NCBI GenBank assembly: GCA_001462235.1
Contig: LIUI01000038.1
Span: 1 to 53,712, forward strand
Direction of reading: 5' to 3'
DNA length: 53,712 nt
From: Fibrobacteria bacterium GUT307
Lineage (GTDB): Bacteria > Fibrobacterota > Fibrobacteria > Fibrobacterales > Fibrobacteraceae
How positions within the stretch are numbered: position 1 is the stretch's first letter; each line of letters starts with the position of its first letter. Positions 1-10,382 of this stretch are shown here, piece after piece. The notes beneath the pieces are model-generated. The model worked only from the letters and a program-made list of their open reading frames with translations, was not told where the DNA came from and searched no databases. The translations under genes were made by a program, and so were the position numbers.

Positions 1-27
1 TGCGTCCGGGACTAGGGGTGGGTGATG

Positions 28-516
28 CTACTGAATTATCAAGCTGCTTGCCAAATCCATTATTGCTTCTTTGCTCCAATCGCGGTAGCGAAAAGAGTAA
101 TACAATTCTTTAAAAGTAAGTTCGCTCATATTTACCTTCTTATCTTTCTTTTCTGCATAAAAATATAAGCCTTTTGTTAAAATTTGCAATGCAATGATTG
201 AATTTAGCTTATAGTTGGGCTTGCTGTTATTTAGCCAAACAAAGGGTTGCATTTTTAGGATCCAAAAACAATAAAGGGAAGATTCTTTCAATTCATTCAA
301 ACCATTAAGATTATGGAACACTTGAAAATAAATATGCCTTTTCCAAACAAGCTCAATGATTTCAAGCAATGCCTCCTCGCAAAAAGCAATATCGCCTTCA
401 TTAACGCCTAGCGTTTCTCGCATATTGCCCAGATATCGGTTAAATGCCGATGCCATCTGTTCTATTTGTTCTTTGCTTATTTTTTCGTATTTGGGATAAT
501 CACTTATATTCTTCAT
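28..516 (-). CDS. hypothetical protein
   Basis: 162 aa ORF, 1-nt gap behind 518..712; no family recognised. Confidence 0.55.
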   Translation of the reverse strand: MKNISDYPKYEKISKEQIEQMASAFNRYLGNMRETLGVNEGDIAFCEEALLEIIELVWKRHIYFQVFHNLNGLNELKESSLYCFWILKMQPFVWLNNSKPNYKLNSIIALQILTKGLYFYAEKKDKKVNMSELTFKELYYSFRYRDWSKEAIMDLASSLIIQ

Positions 517-517
517 T

Positions 518-712
518 TTAAACCTTCGCTAACATATCCTTAAATATCTCGTCTATGCTCTTGCCGTCAAATCTTGCTTTTTCATAATTTCCTTTGTAAT
601 TGCTCAGAGCCTCAAACATAGGCTCGTCTGGGTTTTCCCTCGCTATGGAATTATGAATGCGATCATCCCTTTCTTTGAAGTGATCCGTCGCGTTTTCCGA
701 AAAATAACTCAT
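518..712 (-). CDS. small hypothetical protein, probably co-transcribed with 28..516
   Basis: 64 aa ORF directly upstream of the 162 aa ORF on the same strand. Confidence 0.5.
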   Translation of the reverse strand: MSYFSENATDHFKERDDRIHNSIARENPDEPMFEALSNYKGNYEKARFDGKSIDEIFKDMLAKV

Positions 713-1058
713 AATACAATGCCTCTCAATGGTTCCGATTTTCTTATAATATACATTTTTTTTCTAGTTAGAGTCTTTATTTTTAAAAAACTTAGGTTTG
801 CCTTTTTAAAAATCGCCCATAATTGCGATTTAAGAGGCTTTGTTCTTTTATATACATTTATGTATCCTTGGGCGTAGAAAGTGCCTTAAAACGCAAATTA
901 GAGGGCATTAACCCAATGAAAATTTATATATACAAGAAAGGATTGGGAGCTTGGCATCCCGCAATGGGTATCCCTATGGAGGGAGTACCTTCAAGGGGAG
1001 GGGTCTGAGCGTCAAAAAACGGTTAAATTGGCGAAATAAGCCAAAAACCTGCCAATAT

Positions 1059-1206
1059 TGGGTGTAGGTAGGGACTTTAGGGTGTAGGTAGAATTGATAA
1101 AAAAATGTACCTACACCCTACACCTTATTATCCCTAATAATACTATGGTTCGTTTGAGGGTGTAGGTAAAAAAAATACCTACACCCTCCTACACCCTCCT
1201 ACACCC
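1059..1206. repeat. cluster of GGTGTAGGTA / TACCTACACC repeats including a perfect 13-bp hairpin and a 10-bp tandem repeat
   Basis: GAGGGTGTAGGTA (1156-1168) pairs with TACCTACACCCTC (1176-1188) across an A7 loop, followed by CTACACCCTC-type 10-bp repeats to 1206; more inverted copies at 1061-1124. Confidence 0.85.
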
Positions 1207-1620
1207 ACTTTTCCCTATTTTTACAAAGAAATAAAAAATTTTCACTTTTTCCTTGCTTTTCTCAAAAATTTTATATATATTTATTGTGCCAGACTTATTT
1301 AAGGATGCTATGAAAGTTTTTATTGCAAAATCTCCCCTCCTACCCGCCGCTAAACAAGCGGTGCAAAAAGTCCGTTTTTAGGGGAATTTTGGGGAAAATC
1401 TCCGAATTTATGTGTAAAAAATATGTGAATGCGTATATATCTGTTCTGTTTACATACTTATGACAAAAGTCACGGGTGCAAGGCTTTGCCTGCACTGCAA
1501 ACTCCTTTTGCTGGATTTAGGGTGTTATACGCCATTATTGTAAATATAGATTTTTTTTCGGGGGAACGTTAAGTTTTTTTTGATTTTTTGTTGTTAATGA
1601 TAATTTTCTAATTTCTTAAT

Positions 1621-2097
1621 ATGTTGCTATACCACGGAAGCAATTTGTCGATAGAAAAGCCCTTGCTCTTGCCTGCAAGCCATCCTACCGATTTTGGCAC
1701 TGGATTTTATACAACTACCAACTATAAACAAGCTACTGATTTTGCCAAAAGAGTTGTTAGATTACGTAATGGCAGTGCCATAGTCAATATATATGAATTT
1801 GACGAAAATGAAATTAAAGAAAATTTAACCTTGCAATTTGAAAACCCTAATGCCGATTGGTTGCATTTTGTTGTGAATAATAGAATGCTAAAACCAATTG
1901 AAAAAACATTTGATCTGGTTATAGGACCAGTGGCAAACGATGATGTTTATGAAACAATAATAGCTTTTGAAAACGAAGTTTATGATGAGCAGGAAACCTT
2001 GAAACGATTGCTGGTCAAAAAATTGTATAACCAATATGTATTCAAAAGCCAAAAAATTATAGACAAATTGATTTTCAAGGAGGCAAAAAATGTCTGA
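1621..2097 (+). CDS. DUF3990-like protein (ADP-ribosyltransferase-like fold suspected)
   Basis: YHGS...DFGTGFYTTTNYKQATDFA...DLVIGPVANDDVY...NQYVFKSQKIIDKLIF pattern. Confidence 0.7.
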   Translation: MLLYHGSNLSIEKPLLLPASHPTDFGTGFYTTTNYKQATDFAKRVVRLRNGSAIVNIYEFDENEIKENLTLQFENPNADWLHFVVNNRMLKPIEKTFDLVIGPVANDDVYETIIAFENEVYDEQETLKRLLVKKLYNQYVFKSQKIIDKLIFKEAKNV

Positions 2098-2332
2098 TTC
2101 CAAATTTTCTTTTTTATTGTATGCCATCACAAAAAATTTGATTGAATTTATATCAAGCCAATATAAGATAAGCGTAGAAAATGCAATGGAAAAACTTTAT
2201 AATTCAAAAACCTATTCTATGTTGGAAGATAAGAGTACCTGCTTGTGGCAGTTTAGCAAATTATTTATATTTTTAGTTTTTGATAGAGAGCAAAAAACAG
2301 GGGAATTTGAAATTCCAGAAGGAGTGTTATGA
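2090..2332 (+). CDS. DUF3791-like small protein
   Basis: 80 aa; overlaps upstream ORF by 8 nt; family resemblance by eye and operon context. Confidence 0.5.
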   Translation: MSDSKFSFLLYAITKNLIEFISSQYKISVENAMEKLYNSKTYSMLEDKSTCLWQFSKLFIFLVFDREQKTGEFEIPEGVL

Positions 2333-2532
2333 CAAATAAAGAGAAATACACAATATTTTTAATAGAACAATTCCGCTTTAAACAAGGAATTTCTGCAAAT
2401 GCAACTTACAATTTATTTAAGAAAAAAGGCATTTTGGAATACATAGACAATACCTTTGAGGCAATCCATACTTTAGACACAAATCTTGTGCTTTCCGAAA
2501 TAGGAAAGCTTACTAAATCTGCGTTTCTATAA
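2329..2532 (+). CDS. DUF3791-like small protein
   Basis: 67 aa; ATGA overlap with the previous ORF; FLIEQFRFKQGISANATYNLFKKKGILEYI. Confidence 0.5.
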   Translation: MTNKEKYTIFLIEQFRFKQGISANATYNLFKKKGILEYIDNTFEAIHTLDTNLVLSEIGKLTKSAFL

Positions 2533-2555
2533 TCCTTTTCTATCTTTATACCCAA

Positions 2556-3674
2556 ATGAAATCTGTTTTGGAACGCCGCGTAAAACAACATATAAAAGCA
2601 CAGATACATTGCTTTAGAGCCGGTGCGCACTTGGGCTTTGAAAATACGCTTGCAAAAGAACTTGCTATGCTGGGTATCATGGAATGCGAGGTGCAAAATG
2701 GGGTGGTGTATTTAAAGGCAAAATTAGAAAGCGTTTGGCAAGCAATAGCGCTCTCGCGTTGTGCCAGAAGTTTTGAAATGAAAATAGCAGAATTTCATTG
2801 TGAAAATTTTGGGAAATTGGAACATAAAATAAAAAGCATTCCTTGGGAACTTTATTTGCCGCAATCGGTGGAATTAAAAATAGATATTAAGAGCGAAAAG
2901 TCAAGATTGTATCATAAAAAAGCGATTGAAGAGAGAGTAAGGGCCTATGTGGCGGGGGGTAAATTGTGCATTCGTTTTAAGGATGATATTTGCTCCGTTT
3001 GGCTGGACTTGTGCGGCGAGGCTTTGCATAGAAGGGGTGCGCGGTGGGTAGAAGAAGCTCCGATGCAAGAAACATTGGTTGCAAGTATTTTGCTGCAAGC
3101 AGATTTTGCGAAGTATGAAAAATTGATAGATCCAATGGCCGGCAGCGGAGTGTTTTCTTTAGAGGCGGCAAAATGGCGTTCAAATTCTTCCATCACCTTA
3201 AATAGAACTTTTGATTTTACAAAAATGCCTGCATTTAGGGAGGCAGCTTTTAATAATTTTTTGCAAAAGGCAAAACAGCCTTTTGCGTTGAATGAGCATG
3301 AAAAGTTTGAGATTTTGTGCAGCGATAAAAGCGAAAAGGCGGTGAAAACTGTAAAGCATAATATTGAAGCATTGCGGGCAACATTCATACAAATAAAACA
3401 GGCAGATTTTTTTTCTTTGCCGCCGAGCCAAAATGCCTTATTGGTTCTCAATCCTCCCTATGGCAAAAGGCTTGGCAGGGAAAAAAATCTTTACAAAGAA
3501 ATAGCTAAAAAGATAAAAAAGGATTTTAGCGAATGTGCAATTGCGGTAGTATGCCCTTCTAGCGAGGCGGCAACTTTTGAGAACGCGTTTGAAAGGCAAG
3601 CATCGGGGAAAATTTGCAGTTATAATGGCGGCGTGGGAGTAGTTGTTGGTTTTTACTATTTTCCACTTCCATGA
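2556..3674 (+). CDS. THUMP-domain class I SAM RNA methyltransferase (RlmL N-domain/TrmN-like)
   Basis: DPMAGSGVFSLEAA and LNPPYGKRLG motifs, N-terminal THUMP-like region. Confidence 0.85.
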   Translation: MKSVLERRVKQHIKAQIHCFRAGAHLGFENTLAKELAMLGIMECEVQNGVVYLKAKLESVWQAIALSRCARSFEMKIAEFHCENFGKLEHKIKSIPWELYLPQSVELKIDIKSEKSRLYHKKAIEERVRAYVAGGKLCIRFKDDICSVWLDLCGEALHRRGARWVEEAPMQETLVASILLQADFAKYEKLIDPMAGSGVFSLEAAKWRSNSSITLNRTFDFTKMPAFREAAFNNFLQKAKQPFALNEHEKFEILCSDKSEKAVKTVKHNIEALRATFIQIKQADFFSLPPSQNALLVLNPPYGKRLGREKNLYKEIAKKIKKDFSECAIAVVCPSSEAATFENAFERQASGKICSYNGGVGVVVGFYYFPLP

Positions 3675-4270
3675 TATTTCTTTTTATTGATTTGCTGGGA
3701 ATTTTTGCTTTTGCCCTAACTGGAGCGGTTAAAGCTGCCAATAAAGGTTTGGATTGGTTTGGTGCCATTGCGCTTGCTTGTGCTACGGGTGTTTGCGGCG
3801 GTATAATGAGAGATCTGTTGCTAGGCAATACTCCTCCGCTTGCCTTGAAAGAGCCTACTTATATACTTGTTTGCATTTTTGCCTCAATTGTGGTTATAGT
3901 AGCTCAAAAAAAAGTGGTTCGCCGCTGGATCTTTGTACAAATAGCAGATGCCATAGGCCTAGGTTTTTTTGCAGCAGCAGGTGCAATTCAGGCACAAGAC
4001 GCAGGAGCCGGAGGAATAGCCATAGTTTTTGTTGCGGTAGTTACAGCTGTAGGCGGCGGGATGCTTAGGGATATTTTAGCTGGTGAAATTCCGCAGGTTT
4101 TAACCGGCGAAATTTATGCAACGGCTGCCTTGGTTGGTGGCTTGTTTTTTTGGATTTTTGGGTTATGCACAAGTGAATTTCAGGGAGCAAAAGTTGCGGG
4201 AACAGTGGCAATAACAATAATTTTACGCCTTTACGCCATGTATGCCAAGTTGACATTGCCCAGAACATAG
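3671..4270 (+). CDS. TRIC/UPF0126-family membrane protein (YicG-like)
   Basis: DLLGIFAFALTGAVKA and GGGMLRDILAGEIP duplicated-motif membrane protein. Confidence 0.85.
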   Translation: MIFLFIDLLGIFAFALTGAVKAANKGLDWFGAIALACATGVCGGIMRDLLLGNTPPLALKEPTYILVCIFASIVVIVAQKKVVRRWIFVQIADAIGLGFFAAAGAIQAQDAGAGGIAIVFVAVVTAVGGGMLRDILAGEIPQVLTGEIYATAALVGGLFFWIFGLCTSEFQGAKVAGTVAITIILRLYAMYAKLTLPRT

Positions 4271-4273
4271 CTT

Positions 4274-5233
4274 ATGCACGAACTTCCGCACGCTTTGGAA
4301 CTTGCAACCTACGCAATAAAAAACTGCCGCCCTAACCCGGCGGTGGGTGCGGTTGTTGTAAAAAACGGCACGGTGGTTGGTGAGGGTTATACCCAAGAGC
4401 CAGGCAATGCACACGCAGAAATAGTAGCTCTAAAAAATGCCGGCGAAAATGCAAAAGACGCAGAACTATATGTAACTCTGGAACCTTGCAGCCATTATGG
4501 GCGAACTCCTCCCTGCACGGATGCTATAATAAAAGCGGGTATTAAAAAAGTTTATTACGGATATATAGACCCTAACAGCCAAGTGGCAGGGAATGGGATT
4601 GAAAAATTGAAGCAGGCGGGAATAGAAACGGTAAGGGAGAGTTTAGACGGGCAAATAGATAGTTTTTATGAATCTTATCTTTGGTTTGTGAAAAACAAAA
4701 CGCCTTTTATAACATTAAAAATAGCGCAAACTATTGATGGCTTTATAGCGAATAGTGACAGAAGCCCATTGAAAATCACGGGCAAGGAATCTCAAACCGA
4801 ATTGCACAGGTTGCGGAGTTTTTGCGATGCGGTTGTAGTTGGCGGCAGCACCTTTCGCTTCGATAACCCGCAATTAACGGTAAGGAAGGTAAAGGGAGCT
4901 AATCCGCAAAAAATCATTTTTAGCAGAGATAATTTTAAGGGTGGGACTTTTGAGGAAAATTGGAGTTTGATGCTTGCAGATTGCGCAAAAAAAGGGATGC
5001 ACCATATTTTGGTTGAGGCAGGAGCAACGTTTGCAAAAAATTTATTTGAAATGCCAAATTCCTTTCAGCGATTTTTATTATGGACTTCACCGCTTAGAAT
5101 AGGCAAGGGTTTAGATTGGAATGCCAACATAAGCAACGATTGGCAAAAGAAATTCACTTTGCGAAAAACTTATATGCAAGGCAATGATTTTTGCGAGGAG
5201 TTTATAGCAAATATTAAGCGAGGTCTAAAATGA
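4274..5233 (+). CDS. ribD: riboflavin biosynthesis deaminase/reductase RibD
   Basis: RPNPAVGAVVVKNG, HAEIVAL, TLEPCSHYGRTPPCTDAI zinc-deaminase motifs plus reductase domain. Confidence 0.93.
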   Translation: MHELPHALELATYAIKNCRPNPAVGAVVVKNGTVVGEGYTQEPGNAHAEIVALKNAGENAKDAELYVTLEPCSHYGRTPPCTDAIIKAGIKKVYYGYIDPNSQVAGNGIEKLKQAGIETVRESLDGQIDSFYESYLWFVKNKTPFITLKIAQTIDGFIANSDRSPLKITGKESQTELHRLRSFCDAVVVGGSTFRFDNPQLTVRKVKGANPQKIIFSRDNFKGGTFEENWSLMLADCAKKGMHHILVEAGATFAKNLFEMPNSFQRFLLWTSPLRIGKGLDWNANISNDWQKKFTLRKTYMQGNDFCEEFIANIKRGLK

Positions 5234-8200
5234 CTCAACACGTAAAACCGGATAGTTTTGTTCACCTGCAAGTACATTCCGAGTATTCTTTTTTGCAGGC
5301 ACCCGTTAGAATATCCACTTTACTGAAAAAAGCAAAAGAACTAGGGCAAAATGCACTCGCCTTAACCGACAATGGCTTTATGTTTGGTATTTTGGATTTT
5401 TATATGGAAATGGATAAAGAAAACGAATTGCGAGCAGTGAAACGTATTTTAGGCAGCCATATTTACCTTGAAACAGATGGTGCAAAGCCCAGTGACAAAT
5501 CGTCTTACAACCGCATAACTCTTTTGGCAGAAAATCAGGAAGGCTATAAAAACCTTATAAAAATCACAAGCGAAACTTATACAAGCGAAGAAAAATTTCA
5601 AAAAATCCCTGCAATTTCCTTAAATTTTTTATTGAAACACAAAGAGGGTTTAATAGCAATAGCAGGAGATTTGGCAAGCCGCTTTGGACGGGATGTTTGC
5701 GGAAATATGGAAAATAGGGCAAAACAGTTTTTAGATGAATTGTGCAAGATTTTTGATAACGAACATCTTTACTTTTCCCTGCAAAATCATCTTCTTGAAA
5801 CAGAAAACCAGATGAACGAATTTTTGAAAAATTACGCCAAAGAAAACTGTAGGCAACTTGTTGTGACAAATAATGTACATTACATTTCAAGGAAAGACGC
5901 GCAAAGCCACACCGCCCTCTTGTGCATGGAGCAAAAACAGAAATTGATGGAATTTAGCGATGATTATTTTTCAACAGATGAATTTTATTTAAAATCTGCA
6001 GAAGAGATGTATGCACTTTTCCCAAACGATATAGAAGCATTGGAAAATACGGTTAAAATTGCAGAACGTTGCAATGTAAAAATACAAACCCAAGGGAAAG
6101 ATATGGCTCTTGGCTCTTCCTTTTGGCCACGCTTTGAATACCCTTTGGAATTTGCAAGCGAATATGATTATTTGGAATATTTAGTCAAGGAAAGAGTTAC
6201 TCTAAGATACACAAACGGATTGAATGATGAAAGAATAATGGATAGAGTACAAACAGAACTCGCTACAATAAAGCAATTAAATGTTTCGGGCTATTTTTTG
6301 ATAATACAGGATTTTATCAACTGGGCAAAGCAAGATGGCATTCCCATGGGGCCTGGGCGTGGTTCTGCGGCAGGTTCTATAGTCGCTTATATTTTGGGAA
6401 TCACGGAATTAGACCCGCTTCCGTATAATTTGCTTTTTGAAAGATTTTTAAATCCGGAACGCGTCAGTATGCCCGATATAGATATTGATGTTTCCGATAA
6501 AGACAGAAGCAGACTTATAGATTATGTTACAAAAAAATACGGGGTGAAAAATGTAACGCAGTTGATAACCTACGGGCGAATGAAAGCAAAAGCCGTTCTT
6601 TGGGCAGTTGGACGAGTGATGGATATGTCTTTGACCGATGTAGAAAGATTTGCCGAAAAAATCCCATTCAAAATAGAAGGTTCGGATAAAGTAAATTTAA
6701 CAAATTCCAGAGAGCGCGATGAAGAATTGAATGCCTTGATAGAAAGCACGGAGGCTTATAAAGAATTTTGGAAATTGGCAACCAAGCTGGAAGGATTGAT
6801 AAGCAACTCAGGCACGCACGCCGCCGCACTCATAATTGCTCCATGCGAAATGACAGAGCTTGTGCCTATATATCGCCTTGCTCCGGACGATGTTCCCGCC
6901 GTGCAATACGACAAGCACTATGCAGAGGAAATAGGATTGCTGAAAATGGATATTTTAGGGCTCCGCAACTTATCAATGATTCAAGAATCCGTGAAAACCA
7001 TTAAGGAAACAAGAAAACTCGATTTGGACATAGATAAAATTCCCTTAACCGACGAAAAAACTTTTGATGTATTCAAGCATGGGAATACCATAGGCATATT
7101 CCAATTTGAATCCCCGGGAATGCGCAAATATTTGCGGGATTTAAAACCCAGCTGCCTTGAAGACTTAATTGCCATGAACGCCCTATACCGCCCGGGCCCA
7201 ATGGATAATATTCCAAGATTTATCCAATGCAAAAATGGATTGGAAAAAATAAATTGCTACCATAAAGACCTTGAAATAGTTTTGAATAATACTTATGGAG
7301 TTATAGTATATCAAGAACAGGTTATGCACATAGTGCGAATTCTCGCAGGTTTTTCTTTTGGCAAAGCAGATATTCTTCGCAGGGCCATGGGAAAAAAAGA
7401 CCCGGCAGAAATGCTGAAAATGCAACCTGAATTTATGGAAAATGGAATAAAGCAAAATTATTCCAAGGAGCTTTTGCAAACAATTTGGGAAACCTTAAAG
7501 CCTTTTTGCGGCTATGCATTCAACAAAAGCCACTCGGCAACATATTCTTACATTGCATACCAAACTGCATACTTAAAGGCAAATTTTCCGCAGGAATACA
7601 TGGCTGCGGTTATGAGTGTTGAAAAATTTGACAACTTGCCAATGGTTGTGGACGAATGCAAAAATATGGGAATTGGAGTTTTGCCGCCGGATGTGAATAA
7701 ATCAAGGGCAGCTTTTTCTGTTGAAGGCAAAGCAATTAGGTGGGGGCTTGCTCAAATAAAAGGCTGTGGCGAAGGTGTAGCTCTGGATATTGAGCAAGAC
7801 AGAAAAAATAACGGCAAATATAAAAGCTTTTTTGATATGGTGCGTAGATTAAACATGAATAAAATAGCACTGGAGAGTTTGGCAAAGGCCGGAGCTTTAG
7901 ATTCCCTGCCTGGAACACGAGCGCAAAAATTTGCATCGGTAGAAAAAGCTCTGGCAGATGCTTCTTCTTGGAAAGCAGAAAAACAATCCTCTCAAATGGC
8001 TTTATTCGGTTTGGCTTTTGAAAAAGAGCCGGCTTTGGAAGAATGTGAGGAGTGGCCGTTTTTGGATAGCCTTATGAAAGAGCAAAAGGTGCTGGGAGTG
8101 CAGGTAAGCGCGCATCCTCTGGATGAATATGATGCAGAGATTAAGGGTTTTGCAAATTTTGATTGTTCTCAAGATATAAGGAGTAAATTGGATTCAAATG

Positions 8201-8703
8201 TGAAAATGGGTGCACTTGTGGCAAATATAAATGAAAAACAAACAAAGAACGGCGGAACAATAGCAATTTTCACCTTGCAAGACAAGTATGATAAATTAGA
8301 GGGCTTTTGCGGAGAAGAAAAATGGAAGAGCCTTAAAGGAAAAATTTTTGAAGGCACTCTTGTAATGGCATCCGGCAAACTCATAATGTCTTCTTTTAAC
8401 TATAAACCGCAATTGATGCTGAGCAGCGTTGAATTTTTGGAAGAGAAAGTCAAGCAAGTCAAAACTTTTTATATTGAAATGCGTGCAGATTCTTTAACGC
8501 CTGCACTAAATTCGGAAATAGAAAATTTCTTCAAGGAAAAGAAAAAAGAAAGAGGTGCCTCACTCTGTTTTTATGTTTCCGGAAATAATGGCTATAAATA
8601 CAAAATGGAACCGAACAAGTGCAAAATTTCTCCTACAAGAGAAAATATGAAAAAGTTAGTTTCTATCTTTGGCACAGGGAATGTTCAAGTAAGCGGAGAA
8701 TGA
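5230..8703 (+). CDS. dnaE: DNA polymerase III subunit alpha
   Basis: PHP domain start, GPGRGSAAGSIVAYILGI, PDIDIDVSDKDR, YQEQVM; 1157 aa. Confidence 0.97.
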   Translation: MTQHVKPDSFVHLQVHSEYSFLQAPVRISTLLKKAKELGQNALALTDNGFMFGILDFYMEMDKENELRAVKRILGSHIYLETDGAKPSDKSSYNRITLLAENQEGYKNLIKITSETYTSEEKFQKIPAISLNFLLKHKEGLIAIAGDLASRFGRDVCGNMENRAKQFLDELCKIFDNEHLYFSLQNHLLETENQMNEFLKNYAKENCRQLVVTNNVHYISRKDAQSHTALLCMEQKQKLMEFSDDYFSTDEFYLKSAEEMYALFPNDIEALENTVKIAERCNVKIQTQGKDMALGSSFWPRFEYPLEFASEYDYLEYLVKERVTLRYTNGLNDERIMDRVQTELATIKQLNVSGYFLIIQDFINWAKQDGIPMGPGRGSAAGSIVAYILGITELDPLPYNLLFERFLNPERVSMPDIDIDVSDKDRSRLIDYVTKKYGVKNVTQLITYGRMKAKAVLWAVGRVMDMSLTDVERFAEKIPFKIEGSDKVNLTNSRERDEELNALIESTEAYKEFWKLATKLEGLISNSGTHAAALIIAPCEMTELVPIYRLAPDDVPAVQYDKHYAEEIGLLKMDILGLRNLSMIQESVKTIKETRKLDLDIDKIPLTDEKTFDVFKHGNTIGIFQFESPGMRKYLRDLKPSCLEDLIAMNALYRPGPMDNIPRFIQCKNGLEKINCYHKDLEIVLNNTYGVIVYQEQVMHIVRILAGFSFGKADILRRAMGKKDPAEMLKMQPEFMENGIKQNYSKELLQTIWETLKPFCGYAFNKSHSATYSYIAYQTAYLKANFPQEYMAAVMSVEKFDNLPMVVDECKNMGIGVLPPDVNKSRAAFSVEGKAIRWGLAQIKGCGEGVALDIEQDRKNNGKYKSFFDMVRRLNMNKIALESLAKAGALDSLPGTRAQKFASVEKALADASSWKAEKQSSQMALFGLAFEKEPALEECEEWPFLDSLMKEQKVLGVQVSAHPLDEYDAEIKGFANFDCSQDIRSKLDSNVKMGALVANINEKQTKNGGTIAIFTLQDKYDKLEGFCGEEKWKSLKGKIFEGTLVMASGKLIMSSFNYKPQLMLSSVEFLEEKVKQVKTFYIEMRADSLTPALNSEIENFFKEKKKERGASLCFYVSGNNGYKYKMEPNKCKISPTRENMKKLVSIFGTGNVQVSGE

Positions 8704-10070
8704 TGTCTAATTTACCAGTAGTGTGCATAGTTGGCAGGCCCAATGTGGGCAAATCCAGTCTGTTTAATCGTATTTTAGGGCGCAGAGCCGCTGTTGTTAG
8801 CGACCGTGAAGGCGTAACCAGAGACCGCCACTATCAAGAAGCGGAGTGGCAGGGAACAAAATTTACGCTTGTAGATACCGGCGGGTTTATGACAAACGAG
8901 CAAATTGATGTTTTGGCAGAATCCGTGCGAGAGCAGATTTTTGCGGCTATAAACGATGCGGATTTGGTTCTCTTTATGGTGGATGTCCGTGTTGGATCTA
9001 CCACGCTAGACGAGCAGTTTGCAAAACTCATTTTAAAAACAGAAAAGCAGGTAATTCTGGTTGCAAACAAAAGTGAAGAGGCAAATGACCGAGCGGAGGG
9101 CTGGGCTTTTTTGAAATTAGGCATGGGGGCACCTAGAACAGTAAGTGCTTTAACCGGTTATGCAGTGCTCAGCCTTTTAGACGAAGTTATTATGCTGCTC
9201 CCCAAAAAAGAAAATGCAAATACAGAACAAGCCGCAATATCCTTTGCAATTTTGGGCAGGCCCAATGCCGGCAAAAGCACATTGCTAAATAGGATACTCG
9301 GGGAAGAGCGAGTTGTAGTTTCCGAAATACCCGGCACAACAAGAGATTCCATTGATTGCAATTTTAGGTATAACGGAGTTTATTTTAAAGTCACAGATAC
9401 GGCAGGCCTTCGCAAAAAGGCAAAGGTTGCAAAGCACAAAGATGAGGTAGAAATTTTTAGCAATATGAGAACAATGGAGAGCATTCGCCGCTCAGATGTT
9501 GTTGTGTTATTGCTGGATGCCCAGCGAGGTTTTGAAATTCAAGATTTGCGTATAATAACAGAAATTCGCAAAGAAGGCAAGGGCTTGATTTTGGCGATTA
9601 ACAAATGGGATGTTTTGGAAAATAAGGATGCAAAAAGTTTTGACTTGATTGTAAAGGAAATCAGAGAAAAAGACCCGCTTTTTGAGTGGGTACCTGTTAT
9701 TTCCATAAGTGCGTTAGAAGGTTTGCGAGTTCACAGACTTTTGCAAGAAATTCAAACGGTTTATGCAAACTGCAGAAAAGTTATAGGCAGAGAAAGAGTT
9801 GCAGAAACATTCAAAGCCGCTATTGCAAAAAACCCGCATCATTCCCGCAGCGGTCATTCCGTGCATCTAAAAAGAGCTTGCCAAATTTTGACAAACCCGC
9901 CCGTAATAACCATTGAAACCCCCTATCCGGATTTGGTAGATGAATCCTATAAGAGATATTTGCTAAAAACATTTTTTGAAGAATTTGGCATGAAAGGTGC
10001 ACCGTTAAAACTCAATTTTGATCGTTCTTTACATTTACGGAGTGATGAAGATTTAGAAAGGTATTCTTAA
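8703..10070 (+). CDS. der: ribosome-associated GTPase Der (EngA)
   Basis: two tandem GTPase domains GRPNVGKSSLFNRILG and GRPNAGKSTLLNRILG; ORF track start 8619 is too far upstream. Confidence 0.95.
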   Translation: MSNLPVVCIVGRPNVGKSSLFNRILGRRAAVVSDREGVTRDRHYQEAEWQGTKFTLVDTGGFMTNEQIDVLAESVREQIFAAINDADLVLFMVDVRVGSTTLDEQFAKLILKTEKQVILVANKSEEANDRAEGWAFLKLGMGAPRTVSALTGYAVLSLLDEVIMLLPKKENANTEQAAISFAILGRPNAGKSTLLNRILGEERVVVSEIPGTTRDSIDCNFRYNGVYFKVTDTAGLRKKAKVAKHKDEVEIFSNMRTMESIRRSDVVVLLLDAQRGFEIQDLRIITEIRKEGKGLILAINKWDVLENKDAKSFDLIVKEIREKDPLFEWVPVISISALEGLRVHRLLQEIQTVYANCRKVIGRERVAETFKAAIAKNPHHSRSGHSVHLKRACQILTNPPVITIETPYPDLVDESYKRYLLKTFFEEFGMKGAPLKLNFDRSLHLRSDEDLERYS

Positions 10071-10073
10071 AAT

Positions 10074-10352
10074 ATGACTCATCTGGAAAAATCTATAATA
10101 CATGCTTTTCAATTTTTGCTTCTCAAACAAAGAAACAGCAAAAACATGACTCAATATGAATTCTCAAAAAAATGCGGATTCAGCAGGCAATATCTATCGC
10201 TTGTAGAAAGCGGCAAAAGAATACCCACGCTTGATTTTGCATTCAACGTTGCAGAAGAATTTGGCATGAGCGTAGAGGGTTTTATACAAATGCTCATTGA
10301 AAAGGTAAGCTACTACGAAGAGCTTGAACAGCAGCGTTGTAAACGATTGTAA
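10074..10352 (+). CDS. XRE-family HTH regulator
   Basis: FSKKCGFSRQYLSLVESGKRIPTLDFAFNVAEEFG. Confidence 0.8.
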   Translation: MTHLEKSIIHAFQFLLLKQRNSKNMTQYEFSKKCGFSRQYLSLVESGKRIPTLDFAFNVAEEFGMSVEGFIQMLIEKVSYYEELEQQRCKRL

Positions 10353-10382
10353 TACTTCCTAGATCCAAAAAATAATTAATTT

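Noticed and set aside
1059-1206. CRISPR-like array
   Set aside because: Units are about 10 bp, irregular and inverted, with no uniform spacers and no cas genes in the window.
2945-3451. 168 aa minus-strand ORF and other antisense ORFs inside the RNA methyltransferase gene
   Set aside because: Shadow ORFs opposite a well-supported coding gene; no recognisable protein features.
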